Both the position numbers and the translations under genes were made by a program. Below the pieces are notes generated by a model. That model was not told the origin of the DNA and ran no database searches. It worked only from the letters and a program-made list of their open reading frames with translations. 64,000 bases of DNA from assembly GCA_944389455.1 (NCBI GenBank), contig CALXMK010000009.1:1-64000 (forward strand), written 5' to 3'. Source of the stretch: an uncultured Verrucomicrobiota bacterium (lineage in GTDB: Bacteria > Verrucomicrobiota > Verrucomicrobiia > Limisphaerales > UBA1412). Positions 35,291 to 44,158 of this stretch are shown piece after piece. Numbering within the stretch: the first letter of the stretch is position 1; every line of letters begins with the position of its first letter.

Positions 35291-36937
35291 TTACCATTTC
35301 TGCTGATGGAGGATTTTGTCTGAGGCAGTAATGGTCAGTTCGCACCCTTCTAATTTGACAGCGTCGCCGGTATCCAGTTTTAGAGTGGTTTTTCCATAAG
35401 GTTCCAGGGAGGAAAGCTGAGCCGAAAAAACAGTGCCGTCGGTTGTTTTGAGTTCCAGTTTGGATTCTTTGGAGGCGGAGAGCCCAAAGTTTTCGACCGT
35501 GATTTCTATCTGTTTAAGTTCGTCGTTATATCGAGGCTTCAGGCTGGATAGAATCGCGGGTTTGTAGTCCAAATATGGGAGCTTGGCATATCCGAAGACC
35601 ATTTCACCTTTTTTATTTTTCCCGATCAATTTGGGAGCGAATTCGTTTGCGTCTATTCCGTTGTCGGTCCCATCAAAGGTGATAATGAGATCTTTGCCTT
35701 TTGCTTTCATCCCGAGAGCCTTGGAACCTTTGCCGAAATTGACTTTGTTATAGGATCCAAATCGCAGTGAAGAGAGCTCCAGTTCTTCCGCAGGATTGAA
35801 GTTCTCTTCTCCTTTGATCAAAACCTCGATTTTTTCCGTATTTTCATTGATAGGACTTTCATTCAAGACTTCCATGAGGAGTCCTTTATTCATTGGAAGG
35901 CAGATATTTTTGGAGCTGTGATTATCGTTGGGCAGGTCTTCCCATTTAATGGTGTCAATGACGGCAAAGTTCATTTGTATCACCCGTCCTTCCTGGTCTT
36001 GAAAAACTTTGGGCCGTTCATACTTAAACCATTTTTCCAGATATCCGTCCGGATGAACGGAAACTCCCGGAACATAGGCTTCGCCCTGTTCTACTACCCA
36101 ATGGACTCCGTCCAGAGAGCGCAGGTAGTAAGCAATACGGCCCAGCCAGTCGTTTACAATGAGATGATATTGAAGCTCATCTTTCCAAACGACCGGATCT
36201 TCAAATTCTCCTTTCACCGGAGGATAGATCCTTTTTTCGGTAATCTGTCTATAGGGGGATAAACCATCACGACTGATCCAGACTCCGCCTCCGCGGCAAA
36301 CCATGAGGCGGGAGCCGTCGTTTCTTTTTGCAAAAGTGAGGTTGCTTAGCCCTTCGATGATATTTCTGTCTCGTTGATCGAATTCAAAGTGCCCATATTT
36401 CCAGGGGCCTTCATAGGAATCGGCAATATAATAGCCATCAATAACATAAATAACGATTCGTCCGTCGTCGAGAACGAATGCTTCGGGGTTATGTCCTTTG
36501 CCTATGGCTTGGCGGACAGTGTAGGGGCCGGACAATTTTTCCGAAACTGCGTGATAGACGGTTGAGTTAGGCCAGAACATATGTCCTTTGGGAGAGTTTT
36601 CCGGCCAGCCGCAGACATATAAATGATAGAGGCCATCTTCTCCCTTCAGAATATTTCCTCCCCAAAAGGATGTTTCCGGACTTTCGATGCCGTTATCGAT
36701 AAAACGTCCCGCAACTTCTTCGACTCCCCATACTTTTTCTCCTTTATTTCCTTCCGGCATAGGGAGAATACGGTCCATGAAACGCCCTCCCATGACGAGT
36801 TGATCCCATTCTTGAGGACGAGGTCTGTCTACAATCTGAGCATGAAGGTTTTCTGTTATAAAGAAGGTAGCAACTGTAATCAGAGCGAATACGGCTGTAT
36901 TCCCGAGGATCGATTTATGAGCATATCTATTTTTCAT
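35291..36937 (-). CDS. Exported five-bladed beta-propeller glycoside hydrolase-like protein
   Basis: The start at 36937 gives a signal peptide (NTAVFALITVATFFITENLHAQ). The upstream in-frame ATG at 37075 would add 46 residues and hide it. The 548-residue protein has the clan GH-F style layout: WGGNILKGEDGLYHLYVCGW, GKGHNPEAFVLDDGRIVIY, RDRNIIEGLSNLTFAKR, KGEFEDPVVWKDELQYHLIV. A C-terminal beta domain (LRFGSYNKVNFGKG) follows. Similar proteins are frequent in Bacteroidota polysaccharide loci. Family assignment (GH43-like or GH117-like) is not certain. It lacks a Shine-Dalgarno, unlike most genes outside this island. Confidence 0.75.
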   Translation of the reverse strand: MKNRYAHKSILGNTAVFALITVATFFITENLHAQIVDRPRPQEWDQLVMGGRFMDRILPMPEGNKGEKVWGVEEVAGRFIDNGIESPETSFWGGNILKGEDGLYHLYVCGWPENSPKGHMFWPNSTVYHAVSEKLSGPYTVRQAIGKGHNPEAFVLDDGRIVIYVIDGYYIADSYEGPWKYGHFEFDQRDRNIIEGLSNLTFAKRNDGSRLMVCRGGGVWISRDGLSPYRQITEKRIYPPVKGEFEDPVVWKDELQYHLIVNDWLGRIAYYLRSLDGVHWVVEQGEAYVPGVSVHPDGYLEKWFKYERPKVFQDQEGRVIQMNFAVIDTIKWEDLPNDNHSSKNICLPMNKGLLMEVLNESPINENTEKIEVLIKGEENFNPAEELELSSLRFGSYNKVNFGKGSKALGMKAKGKDLIITFDGTDNGIDANEFAPKLIGKNKKGEMVFGYAKLPYLDYKPAILSSLKPRYNDELKQIEITVENFGLSASKESKLELKTTDGTVFSAQLSSLEPYGKTTLKLDTGDAVKLEGCELTITASDKILHQQKW

Positions 36938-36971
36938 ATTATATATTTCATCTTTTATTTTATTCTGCCCC

Positions 36972-37036
36972 AGACTGTAATAAAACTTTTGAAAGAGATC
37001 AAGTCTCATTTGAATTAAAAGGGTTCCGGAATGAAA
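36972..37036. repeat. Imperfect ~65-bp intergenic repeat, copy 1
   Basis: The shared text is CTGTAATA...GAGA..ATCAAGT, then a near-identical TTTGAATTAAAA, then GG(G/C)TCCGGAATG. Copy 2 is at 39381-39440. Both are in the same orientation and bracket the hydrolase and CMD-cupin genes. Confidence 0.55.
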
Positions 37037-37097
37037 GGAGCTGTTTTCGGAGAGAAATCGGCTAGGGTATCGCAAAGGAAAAGTTCTTCAAAGAGCA

Positions 37098-37180
37098 GGA
37101 AATTTGTTAGAGTTTATTAAGAAATGTTTAAAAAGCATATCTAAGTATTCAATACAAGTATTAGATATTTCTTTTTATTT
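37098..37180 (+). pseudogene. 3' remnant of a LysR-type regulator gene
   Basis: This stretch matches 42101-42180, the last ~20 codons of the intact LysR gene plus its 3' flank. The intact end reads EKFLEFAKKCIKRISKHTL; here the frame gives NLLEFIKKCLKSISKYSIQ. The match continues past the intact stop (AAGTATTAGATAT). A weak terminator-like stem (TGCATC-GAGTT-GATGCA, 37196-37212) with GCTTTGTTTTTT follows, in the place where the intact copy has its own terminator. The rest of the 450-bp gap 36938-37387 has no gene. Confidence 0.65.
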
Positions 37181-37387
37181 CTTCTATCTTAATGATGCAT
37201 CGAGTTGATGCAGCTTTGTTTTTTATAAAAAATGTGAAGGAACATTAAAACTATGGTGAAAACGATTTGGAGAGAGCTGTATAAAAAGAGTGAATTATTC
37301 TACTCGGCATCCATTAACAGCATATTTCCCTGGATAAAATATAGCCCGAAATCAGCGTAGAGGTGATTATTTTACTGTAAACAAAGG

Positions 37388-38449
37388 ATGAAATTAATAT
37401 TAATGACAGTGTTGGTATGTGGGATATTATTCAATACCTCGGCGGCCGACGCACAAAACAGCAAGAATATGGAAAATCTGACATTAACACAAGAATGGGA
37501 TAAGACCTTCCCGAAAAGTGATAAAGTGGAACAGTTGAAAGTTACATTCCACAACCGCTACGGTATTACACTAGCCGCAGATTTGTACAAACCGAAGAAT
37601 ATTGAAGGGCGGCTTGCTGCTATTGCAGTAAGTGGTCCTTATGGCGCTGTTAAAGAGCAAGTATCCGGACGCTATGCTCAGACATTAGCGGAATACGGAT
37701 TTCTGACCATTGCATTTGATCCATCGTATTGCGGAGAAAGCGGTGGAATGCCTCGGTCTCTTACTTCTCCCGAAATCAGCACAGAAGATTTCAGCGCCGC
37801 TGTAGATTATTTGATGACCCGTGAAGATGTGGATGGAGAATGTATTGGTATTCTTGGTATCTGTGGATGGGGAGGATTTGCCTTGAATGCCGCAGCCAAC
37901 GATCCGCGCATCAAAGCCACGGTGACTTCAACTATGTACGATATGAGCCGGGTACAGGCCAATGGATATTTTGATAAGATGTCCGTCGAAGATCGTTATG
38001 AGATGAGGAAACAGCTTAATGAGCAGCGCACGAAGGAGTATCGGACAGGAATATATGAACGTAATGGAGGTGTGATAGATCCTGTCCCGGAAGATGCACC
38101 TCTCTTTGTCCGTCAATATCATGATTATTATAAAACACAAAGAGGGTATCATCGCCGTTCTCCTAATTCCAACGACGGGATCAATAAGACAGCAACTCTT
38201 GCGTTCATTAACATGCCGCTGCTCTCCTATAGTGAGGAAATACGCAGTGCGGTTTTAATGATACATGGTGAAAAAGCACATTCACGCTATTTCAGCGAGG
38301 ATGCTTATAAGAGATTAAAAGGTGATAACAAAGAATTGCTTATTGTTCCGGGGGCAACTCATGTAGATCTTTATGACAATCTCCAGATGATACCTTTTGA
38401 TAGAATAAATATATTTTTTAGAAAATACCTGATAAATATCAATAATTGA
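37388..38449 (+). CDS. Exported alpha/beta hydrolase with a cysteine nucleophile
   Basis: This 353-residue protein has a signal (LMTVLVCGILFNTSAADA). The hydrolase core includes LAADLYKPKN, the FDPSYCGESGG loop, and the nucleophile elbow GILGICGWGGFAL, in which Cys replaces the usual Ser. HGEKAHSRYF supplies an Asp/Glu-side element, and VPGATHVDLYD the catalytic His. Cys-elbow hydrolases of this type occur in the dienelactone hydrolase superfamily and in many gut Bacteroidota. It overlaps nothing and is followed at once by the CMD-cupin gene, so both are probably co-expressed. No Shine-Dalgarno is visible. Confidence 0.8.
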   Translation: MKLILMTVLVCGILFNTSAADAQNSKNMENLTLTQEWDKTFPKSDKVEQLKVTFHNRYGITLAADLYKPKNIEGRLAAIAVSGPYGAVKEQVSGRYAQTLAEYGFLTIAFDPSYCGESGGMPRSLTSPEISTEDFSAAVDYLMTREDVDGECIGILGICGWGGFALNAAANDPRIKATVTSTMYDMSRVQANGYFDKMSVEDRYEMRKQLNEQRTKEYRTGIYERNGGVIDPVPEDAPLFVRQYHDYYKTQRGYHRRSPNSNDGINKTATLAFINMPLLSYSEEIRSAVLMIHGEKAHSRYFSEDAYKRLKGDNKELLIVPGATHVDLYDNLQMIPFDRINIFFRKYLININN

Positions 38450-38457
38450 TTATAAAT

Positions 38458-39270
38458 ATGAATAGGATTATTTTAATTTTGGTATTGAGCATCTTAACAT
38501 TTGATCTTATGGCACAGGAAAAGATTGTACAGACAGCAGGACGCAACCAGTTGGGTGAATTTGCCCCTAAGTTCGCGGAGCTCAACGATAATGTCCTTTT
38601 CGGTGAGGCAGTATGGAATGATACTACGCTCAGTCTTCATGATCGCAGTATGATAACCATTTCTATTCTCCTGGGGAAGGGACTTGTGGATTCTTCCTTC
38701 CGTTCGCACCTGGAGATGGGCAAGAAACATGGCATTACCCGTCAAGAGATTTCAGCATTATTGACGCAGGCGGCTTTCTATGCGGGATGGCCTAATGCCT
38801 GGGCAGGTTTTCGGATGGCAAAGGAGGTGTGGAGCGACAATGAGGCTGCTACCGAAAAAGAACGTTTCCAGCAAGAAATGATTTTCCCTATTGGAGAACC
38901 CAATACCGCTTATGCAAAGTTTTTTATCGGCAACAGCTATTTGGCACCTATTTCCAGAGAGCAGGTGAGAGTGTCTAATGTTACCTTTGAGCCTCGCTGC
39001 CGCAACAATTGGCACATTCATAAGGCAAGCAAAGGCGGAGGTCAGATGTTAATCGGTGTGGCTGGCCGAGGCTGGTATCAGGAAGAGGGTAAACCTGCGG
39101 TAGAGATTCTGCCGGGTACGGTTATTCATATTCCAGCCAACGTGAAGCATTGGCATGGTGCGGCAGCCGATAGCTGGTTTGCGCACTTAGCCTTTGAGGT
39201 GGAGGGGGAGGATGCTTCAAATGTATGGTTAGATCCCGTGACTGACGAGGAGTATGACAAGCTAAAATAA
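38458..39270 (+). CDS. Exported carboxymuconolactone decarboxylase-cupin fusion
   Basis: The start at 38458 gives a signal (IILILVLSILTFDLMAQ). Residues ~35-130 form a CMD/AhpD-like domain (LHDRSMITISILLGKGLVDS, LEMGKKHGITRQEI, AFYAGWPNAWAGF) that lacks the AhpD Cys-x2-Cys. Residues ~150-270 form a cupin (RNNWHIHKASKGGGQMLIG, then IHIPANVKHWHGA) with the His residues of a metal site. Such fusions are often called 4-carboxymuconolactone decarboxylases, but decarboxylation is not shown. It starts 8 bp after the hydrolase gene. Confidence 0.85.
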   Translation: MNRIILILVLSILTFDLMAQEKIVQTAGRNQLGEFAPKFAELNDNVLFGEAVWNDTTLSLHDRSMITISILLGKGLVDSSFRSHLEMGKKHGITRQEISALLTQAAFYAGWPNAWAGFRMAKEVWSDNEAATEKERFQQEMIFPIGEPNTAYAKFFIGNSYLAPISREQVRVSNVTFEPRCRNNWHIHKASKGGGQMLIGVAGRGWYQEEGKPAVEILPGTVIHIPANVKHWHGAAADSWFAHLAFEVEGEDASNVWLDPVTDEEYDKLK

Positions 39271-39302
39271 CTCTTTCTTAAATGTCGGATGTATACGAAA
39301 GA

Positions 39303-39338
39303 CCCCTGCGGATTAAAGCGAATCAGCAGGGGCTTATT
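39303..39338 (+). terminator. Terminator after the hydrolase/CMD-cupin pair
   Basis: CCCCTGC (39303-39309) pairs with GCAGGGG (39326-39332), followed by CTTATTTTTT. Confidence 0.75.
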
Positions 39339-39380
39339 TTTTCATTCTTAGCTTTATGATATCTATCTCATATGGATTCC

Positions 39381-39440
39381 GGCTGTAATAGGATGAGAGA
39401 CTCATCAAGTTTCCTTTGAATTAAAAAAGGCTCCGGAATG
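39381..39440. repeat. Imperfect ~65-bp intergenic repeat, copy 2
   Basis: The counterpart of 36972-37036. The copy ends in GGCTCCGGAATGGAG with a T-run before GCTCC, forming a small hairpin not present in copy 1. Confidence 0.55.
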
Positions 39441-39517
39441 GAGTTTTTTTGCTCCAAATAATGGGGCGCGGTTAATTCGAAGAATATACTGCATTCCTGT
39501 TTCAGGAATGCGACATT

Positions 39518-40051
39518 TTACTCCATTCTTTTCTCAAAGCGGAAATCACCTTTATCACTCATATGTCCTCTATGAACTTCGGGCAATGGATGGAGGTTGT
39601 TGAAGTATTCCACAATCTTAAAACCGCAGCGGTTCACATAAAAATGGATGTTTCTGGTCTCAAAATATGGAGTGAAGGTTTCCCATAATCGGATTTCGGG
39701 GTGCATTTTTTCCACTGCGCACCAGGCAGCATAGCCGATTCCTTTGCTGTGATGCTGAGGTGATACGAACAACAGCTGAAGAGTACCTTTGTTTTCATCT
39801 CGGTTGATACTCAAGACTACACCTCCGACCTTTTCACCTTTATAAATAATACGGTATGTTTCTCCTTTGGATTTATTTATTGCTATTTCTATGGAGCGGC
39901 GTGAAATAATTTCTCCATCTTCCTCAAAGTGTTTATTGCGCATGCCAAATTCTTCCAGAGAGCCGAATCTGAACGCTTCTTGATTATCAAGTATGAACTG
40001 ATTTCTATCAGTGCTGTCGAGAGGTATGAGCATTATATCTGTTTTAATCAT
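39518..40051 (-). CDS. GNAT family N-acetyltransferase
   Basis: This 177-residue acetyltransferase has the GNAT acetyl-CoA loop in LQLLFVSPQHHSKGIGYAAW (motif A, usually Q/RxxGxG/A), preceded by VGGVVLSI and followed by YVNRCGFKIVEYF. The acyl acceptor is unknown. Either ATG 40051 or 40033 could be the start. It reads alone between the CMD-cupin pair and the MerR gene. Confidence 0.85.
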   Translation of the reverse strand: MIKTDIMLIPLDSTDRNQFILDNQEAFRFGSLEEFGMRNKHFEEDGEIISRRSIEIAINKSKGETYRIIYKGEKVGGVVLSINRDENKGTLQLLFVSPQHHSKGIGYAAWCAVEKMHPEIRLWETFTPYFETRNIHFYVNRCGFKIVEYFNNLHPLPEVHRGHMSDKGDFRFEKRME

Positions 40052-40279
40052 ACTGTTTCGTTGTTTATAAATTTAATCTTTTTACTGTTTTTTCAGGAGC
40101 AAAGCTGTTTCAGAATTGGATGACTTGCGAGTACTCTGGCTCTGTCCACAAAAACTTTGATATAATGTACTGATTTTGTTTTTTAACAAATTCATAGATG
40201 TTTTTCTTTCTTTAACTATGTTTGCTATCTTATAGAGTGAGTTGATATTTTCCTCACAGCAGTTTATTGTAAAGTCTGC

Positions 40280-40285
40280 TATAAT
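40280..40285 (+). promoter_or_regulatory. -10 element of the MerR gene
   Basis: TATAAT at 40280-40285 is directly adjacent to the in-frame ATG at 40286. That makes the next ATG (40310, after GAGAGGG) the better start. No strong -35 is seen. Confidence 0.45.
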
Positions 40286-40309
40286 ATGAGAGTCAATAAG
40301 CGAGAGGGT

Positions 40310-41110
40310 ATGGACAAAAAACAGTTATTTTCTATTGGGAGGTTGGCTAAGCTGACGGGGGTGCATATTCAATCGCTTCGCTACTATGAAACTCTCAGTA
40401 TTTTAAAGCCTGCTTATATTGATCCGGATAGCGGATACCGTTATTATACCTACTCTCAGACAAGGATTGTAGTAGCTATCCAATATTGTGTGGAAGTGGG
40501 AATCCCACTCAAAGAATTTAAGAGGTTTATATCAGAAATCGATGGCTGGATAGACTATGCCGGTTTGCTGAAATACGGAAAACAAATTTCTCAGGAGAAG
40601 ATGAAGCGTATTCAGGAACGGCTAGATTTTTTAGACGATGTACAGCAAGATATGATCCATGCGGAAAATTGCAGTATTGGCCAATTTACAAAAGCTTGCT
40701 TTCAGGAAAAACTGTGTTGGGTTATCCCCTATGAGGGAACACAGACAGACTCGACACTCCATGCGGCTATGCACCGATTGATTTTAGAGGTGGAACGCCA
40801 AGGATTGCATTCGGGTTTTTATAATGGGCAGTTGCTCTGTTATAGGAATCAAAAGGTGGATTCCTATTTATTTATCGATTTGAGAGAAGATGATAGTATT
40901 CTTAAAAAATACAGTCAGATTATGCGTATTCCCGGAGGTGAATATCTTTGTACCGTTTCCAAAGAGAGCTGTATCAAGAGAGCGCCGGAAATTTTTCCTG
41001 AACTTTTTCGTTCTGTAAATAACCAAATTGTGGTAGAAGTGGAGTTATTCACGGGGCAATACAATTATTTTGATCCTGTATTTGAGCTCAGGTGCAGTTT
41101 TTCAAAATAA
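40310..41110 (+). CDS. MerR family transcriptional regulator
   Basis: The start at 40310 has a Shine-Dalgarno (GAGAGGG); the earlier ATG 40286 touches a consensus -10. The product has the MerR winged helix at the N-terminus (SIGRLAKLTGVHIQSLRYYE and DPDSGYRYYTYSQT), a coiled-coil linker (about residues 75-115), and a C-terminal effector domain of ~140 residues resembling the GyrI-like/AraC-binding type. It may control the flavodoxin operon, whose candidate promoter has a 19-bp spacer, but the effector is unknown. Confidence 0.9.
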   Translation: MDKKQLFSIGRLAKLTGVHIQSLRYYETLSILKPAYIDPDSGYRYYTYSQTRIVVAIQYCVEVGIPLKEFKRFISEIDGWIDYAGLLKYGKQISQEKMKRIQERLDFLDDVQQDMIHAENCSIGQFTKACFQEKLCWVIPYEGTQTDSTLHAAMHRLILEVERQGLHSGFYNGQLLCYRNQKVDSYLFIDLREDDSILKKYSQIMRIPGGEYLCTVSKESCIKRAPEIFPELFRSVNNQIVVEVELFTGQYNYFDPVFELRCSFSK

Positions 41111-41270
41111 GATGCAGGCTATAAGCTAAAATATATTTTGTTTTTTCCTTTTTAAGGAATGAGATGAGTGAAGAGCGGTTGAACGAATCTTGGAGGAAAA
41201 CTCAGTATAAATAGGAGTATTGTAGTATCGGAAGTGATGAAGTATCATAATTAAGAGGTTGAAGTAGAAT

Positions 41271-42158
41271 ATGGAACTGAGGGTATTAAAATATTTTCTG
41301 ATGGTAGCCAGGGAGGAGAATATTACCAGGGCGGCTTCGTTGCTGCATGTGTCGCAGCCATCTATTTCGCGTCAGTTGATGCAGTTGGAAGATGAGCTGG
41401 GGGTGAAGCTGTTCAATCGGAGCAATCATAGTATTGTATTAACTGATGAGGGTCTTTTGCTCAAGCGCAGAGCCCAGGAGATGCTTGCTCTGGCTGAAAA
41501 GACTAAAACGGAACTTGTGGGAGAAGATGAGATTCGGGGTGTGATTTCCATCGGTGCGGGAGAATTGAAGAGCTCTGCTTTCTTGGCGGAAATAATGACT
41601 GCCTTCCATAAAGAGTATCCCCAGGTAAAGTATGATTTTTACAGCGGCAATGCCGATAATATCAAGGAGCGTATAGAAAGAGGAATTTTGGACGTTGGAC
41701 TTTTGTTGGAACCGGTGGAAATTTCAAAATATGATTTTATTCGCATTCCCATTAAGGAGATCTGGGGAGCTTATGTCAGAGAGGATTCTCCGTTTGCAAA
41801 AAAGGATTGCCTGATGCCCGAAGATTTTGAAGGAAAATCCGTTATTATGAGCAGCCGCGCTATTATCCGCAATGAGCTCAGCAATTGGTTTGGAGAGTAT
41901 ATGGAGAGTATTGAGGTTGTGGCCGGTGGCAATTTACCCTACAACATGGCAATGTTAGCAGCGCAGCAATTGGGAATTTTTGTGACCTTGGACCTGAATT
42001 GCCGATATGAGGGATTGAAGTTTATTCCTCTCTCTCCGTCTTCTGAGCTTGGCAGTGTATTAAGTTGGAAAAAAGCGCAGCCTCATTCCCGCACAGTAGA
42101 GAAATTTTTAGAGTTTGCAAAGAAATGCATTAAACGTATATCTAAACATACATTATAA
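41271..42158 (+). CDS. LysR family transcriptional regulator
   Basis: This 295-residue LysR protein has the N-terminal helix-turn-helix (LKYFLMVAREENITRAASLL, then HVSQPSISRQLMQLEDELG) and a periplasmic-binding-like effector domain. The effector domain has VISIGAGELKSSAF and a short C-terminal tail. It is followed by a strong terminator and then the flavodoxin operon 348 bp away in the same direction. The family often controls neighbouring genes, so flavodoxin-CMD-AKR is the natural target. A tail of a paralogue lies at 37098-37180. Confidence 0.92.
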   Translation: MELRVLKYFLMVAREENITRAASLLHVSQPSISRQLMQLEDELGVKLFNRSNHSIVLTDEGLLLKRRAQEMLALAEKTKTELVGEDEIRGVISIGAGELKSSAFLAEIMTAFHKEYPQVKYDFYSGNADNIKERIERGILDVGLLLEPVEISKYDFIRIPIKEIWGAYVREDSPFAKKDCLMPEDFEGKSVIMSSRAIIRNELSNWFGEYMESIEVVAGGNLPYNMAMLAAQQLGIFVTLDLNCRYEGLKFIPLSPSSELGSVLSWKKAQPHSRTVEKFLEFAKKCIKRISKHTL

Positions 42159-42192
42159 GTATTAGATATATCTATTCTTTTTTCATAAGATG

Positions 42193-42225
42193 AAGGTGTA
42201 CCGGAAAGGTACACCTTTATTTTTT
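42193..42225 (+). terminator. Terminator after the LysR gene
   Basis: AAGGTGTACC (42193-42202), loop GGAAA, GGTACACCTT (42208-42217), then TATTTTTT. Confidence 0.9.
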
Positions 42226-42357
42226 AATAAAGAAGTAAAAGATGAAATAGTGTTTCTACACAGTTTGGATTTATATAACTAATGTTGAAGGAAGAAGAGA
42301 ATTTAAATAGAAATAAAAATGATTCCCATTTAATTTCTTCTGAAGTTTTGCGTACGT

Positions 42358-42388
42358 TTGATGTGGGATTTCTTAAGAGCTTTATAAT
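42358..42388 (+). promoter_or_regulatory. Flavodoxin operon promoter with a 19-bp spacer
   Basis: TTGATG (42358-42363) and TATAAT (42383-42388) are 19 bp apart. The palindrome TCTTAAGA lies near the spacer centre. A 19-bp spacer with a central dyad is typical of promoters activated by MerR-type regulators, and a MerR gene is 1.2 kb upstream. The remaining 347-bp gap (42159-42505) shows nothing else besides the LysR terminator. Confidence 0.45.
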
Positions 42389-42505
42389 CTGATTGTTAAG
42401 AACAAAGAATAATCTATTAACACTATTTTATAAATACGAAGGACATTACAAATAACGGTTCAGATAGAACTGATTGGAAATCAATAATTTAATAAGATTT
42501 ATATT

Positions 42506-42985
42506 ATGAATAAAAAATTAGTAGCGTATTTTAGTACCAGCGGAGTAACCGCTCAGCTAGCCAAGAGATTAGCCTCTATTTTGGGGGCGGATTTACACGA
42601 GATCAGGCCTGCTGTGCCATACAGTGAGGCGGATTTAAATTGGCAAAACTCTCATAGCCGCAGCAGCGTGGAGATGAAGGATAAATCCAGTCGTCCTGCG
42701 ATTGAGAACAAAGTAGAGAAGATGGAGCAATATGATGCGATTTATGTGGGATTCCCTATTTGGTGGTATGTGGCTCCTACGATTATCAATACTTTTTTAG
42801 AGCAATATGAGCTTAATGGTAAAAAGATTATACCGTTTGCTACTTCAGGTGGGAGTGGCATGGGAAAAACCAATGTGTATCTCAAAGATTCCTGTCCGGG
42901 AGCTTTACTGAAGGAGGGCAGAAGGTTTAATGCAACTGTCTCCGAGGCAGAATTAAAATCCTGGGCTGAAGAGATGGAGAATTAA
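42506..42985 (+). CDS. Flavodoxin family protein
   Basis: This 159-residue protein begins with the flavodoxin FMN phosphate loop (VAYFSTSGVTAQLAKRLA). It continues with the second FMN loop YVGFPIWWYVAPTIINTFLE and ATSGGSGMGKT. Flavodoxins of this short type are typical gut-bacterial redox carriers or quinone reductase-like enzymes. The gene starts a three-gene unit and abuts the next start without a gap (42985/42986). Confidence 0.9.
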   Translation: MNKKLVAYFSTSGVTAQLAKRLASILGADLHEIRPAVPYSEADLNWQNSHSRSSVEMKDKSSRPAIENKVEKMEQYDAIYVGFPIWWYVAPTIINTFLEQYELNGKKIIPFATSGGSGMGKTNVYLKDSCPGALLKEGRRFNATVSEAELKSWAEEMEN

Positions 42986-44146
42986 ATGAATATGAAACAA
43001 TTATTAATATTCGTATTGTCTGCTTTGTTGTTATTTCCTGCAATGGCGGAAGAAAATAAGAAGGCTATGAATAGAACTACACTTTGTAAACAGAACTATA
43101 ACACCCTTTTTGGGGGGGAGGCTTTGACCGGAGAAGGGAGCGATCCAGAGTTCATGGCAATTCTCCAGAAATTTATTTTTGGAGAGGTATTTGCTGTGGG
43201 GGAGCTTGATCTTAAGACACGGGAATTGATTACCTGTACGGTTCTTTCTGTAATGCAGACATTGCCGCAGCTGAAGTCACATGCGGCGGCGGCTTTGAGA
43301 GTCGGTGTCACACCGATAGAATTGCGTGAAGCTGTTTACCAGTGTGCTCCATTCATCGGATTTCCTAAAACTCTTAACGCTATTGCCGTAATCAATGAGG
43401 TTTTTAAAGAAAATGAGATTGTTCTGCCGCTTGAAGTGCAAGGAACGACTACCGAGGCGAATCGTTATGAAAAGGGATTGGCGATTCAAAAGCCCCTCTA
43501 CGGAGATGAAATATCCTTGAATCTGGCGGATGTGCCAGGAGAAATGGGAGAGAATGTATCCAAATTTCTCACGGAATATTGTTTTGGGGATATCTATACG
43601 CGTAGAGGATTGGATGTACAGCAGCGCGAATTGCTTATCTACTGCATCCTGACTACGTTGGAAGCTGATTCCCAGCTTGCCTCACACGCATTGGGCAATA
43701 TAAAGCTAGGAACAAGTAAGGAGACATTGACGACAGCCGTCATACAATGTCTACCATATATCGGTTTCCCTCCCGCTATGAAAGCTCTGAATGCAATCAA
43801 GAATGTCGGAGAGGAGAGTCAGAGTGCCAATGTGTCAAAACAACTTGTACGGTTCTCAAAAATTACGGTTGATCCGGAGAGATTAGATGAATATAACGCA
43901 TATTTGAAGGAGGAGATTGAGGCTTCGATGAGACTGGAACCCGGGGTTCTGACTCTTTATGCCACTTCTGAAAGGAAGAATCCGAATAAAGTGACGATTC
44001 TCGAAATCTATGCCGATGAGGCTGCTTACCAAAACCATATTCGTACTCCGCATTTTCAGAAATACAAACAAGGAACTCTTGAAATGGTTCAATCGCTGGA
44101 ATTGGTGGATTCAGACCCTCTTATTCCTGAATTAAAAATTAAATAG
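42986..44146 (+). CDS. Exported two-CMD-domain protein fused to an ABM monooxygenase-like domain
   Basis: A signal is present (LLIFVLSALLLFPAMA). Two CMD-type repeats follow, at about residues 45-140 (ELITCTVLSVMQTLPQLKSH, then EAVYQCAPFIGFPKTLNAI) and about residues 165-270 (RGLDVQQRELLIYCILTTLE, then TAVIQCLPYIGFPPAMKAL). The last ~95 residues form an antibiotic biosynthesis monooxygenase (ABM)-like domain (RFSKITVDPERLDEYNAYLK and HIRTPHFQKYKQGTLEMVQS). The fusion of all three is distinctive. It overlaps the flavodoxin stop and is 12 bp before the AKR gene. Confidence 0.85.
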   Translation: MNMKQLLIFVLSALLLFPAMAEENKKAMNRTTLCKQNYNTLFGGEALTGEGSDPEFMAILQKFIFGEVFAVGELDLKTRELITCTVLSVMQTLPQLKSHAAAALRVGVTPIELREAVYQCAPFIGFPKTLNAIAVINEVFKENEIVLPLEVQGTTTEANRYEKGLAIQKPLYGDEISLNLADVPGEMGENVSKFLTEYCFGDIYTRRGLDVQQRELLIYCILTTLEADSQLASHALGNIKLGTSKETLTTAVIQCLPYIGFPPAMKALNAIKNVGEESQSANVSKQLVRFSKITVDPERLDEYNAYLKEEIEASMRLEPGVLTLYATSERKNPNKVTILEIYADEAAYQNHIRTPHFQKYKQGTLEMVQSLELVDSDPLIPELKIK

Positions 44147-44158
44147 AGAGAACAAAGT

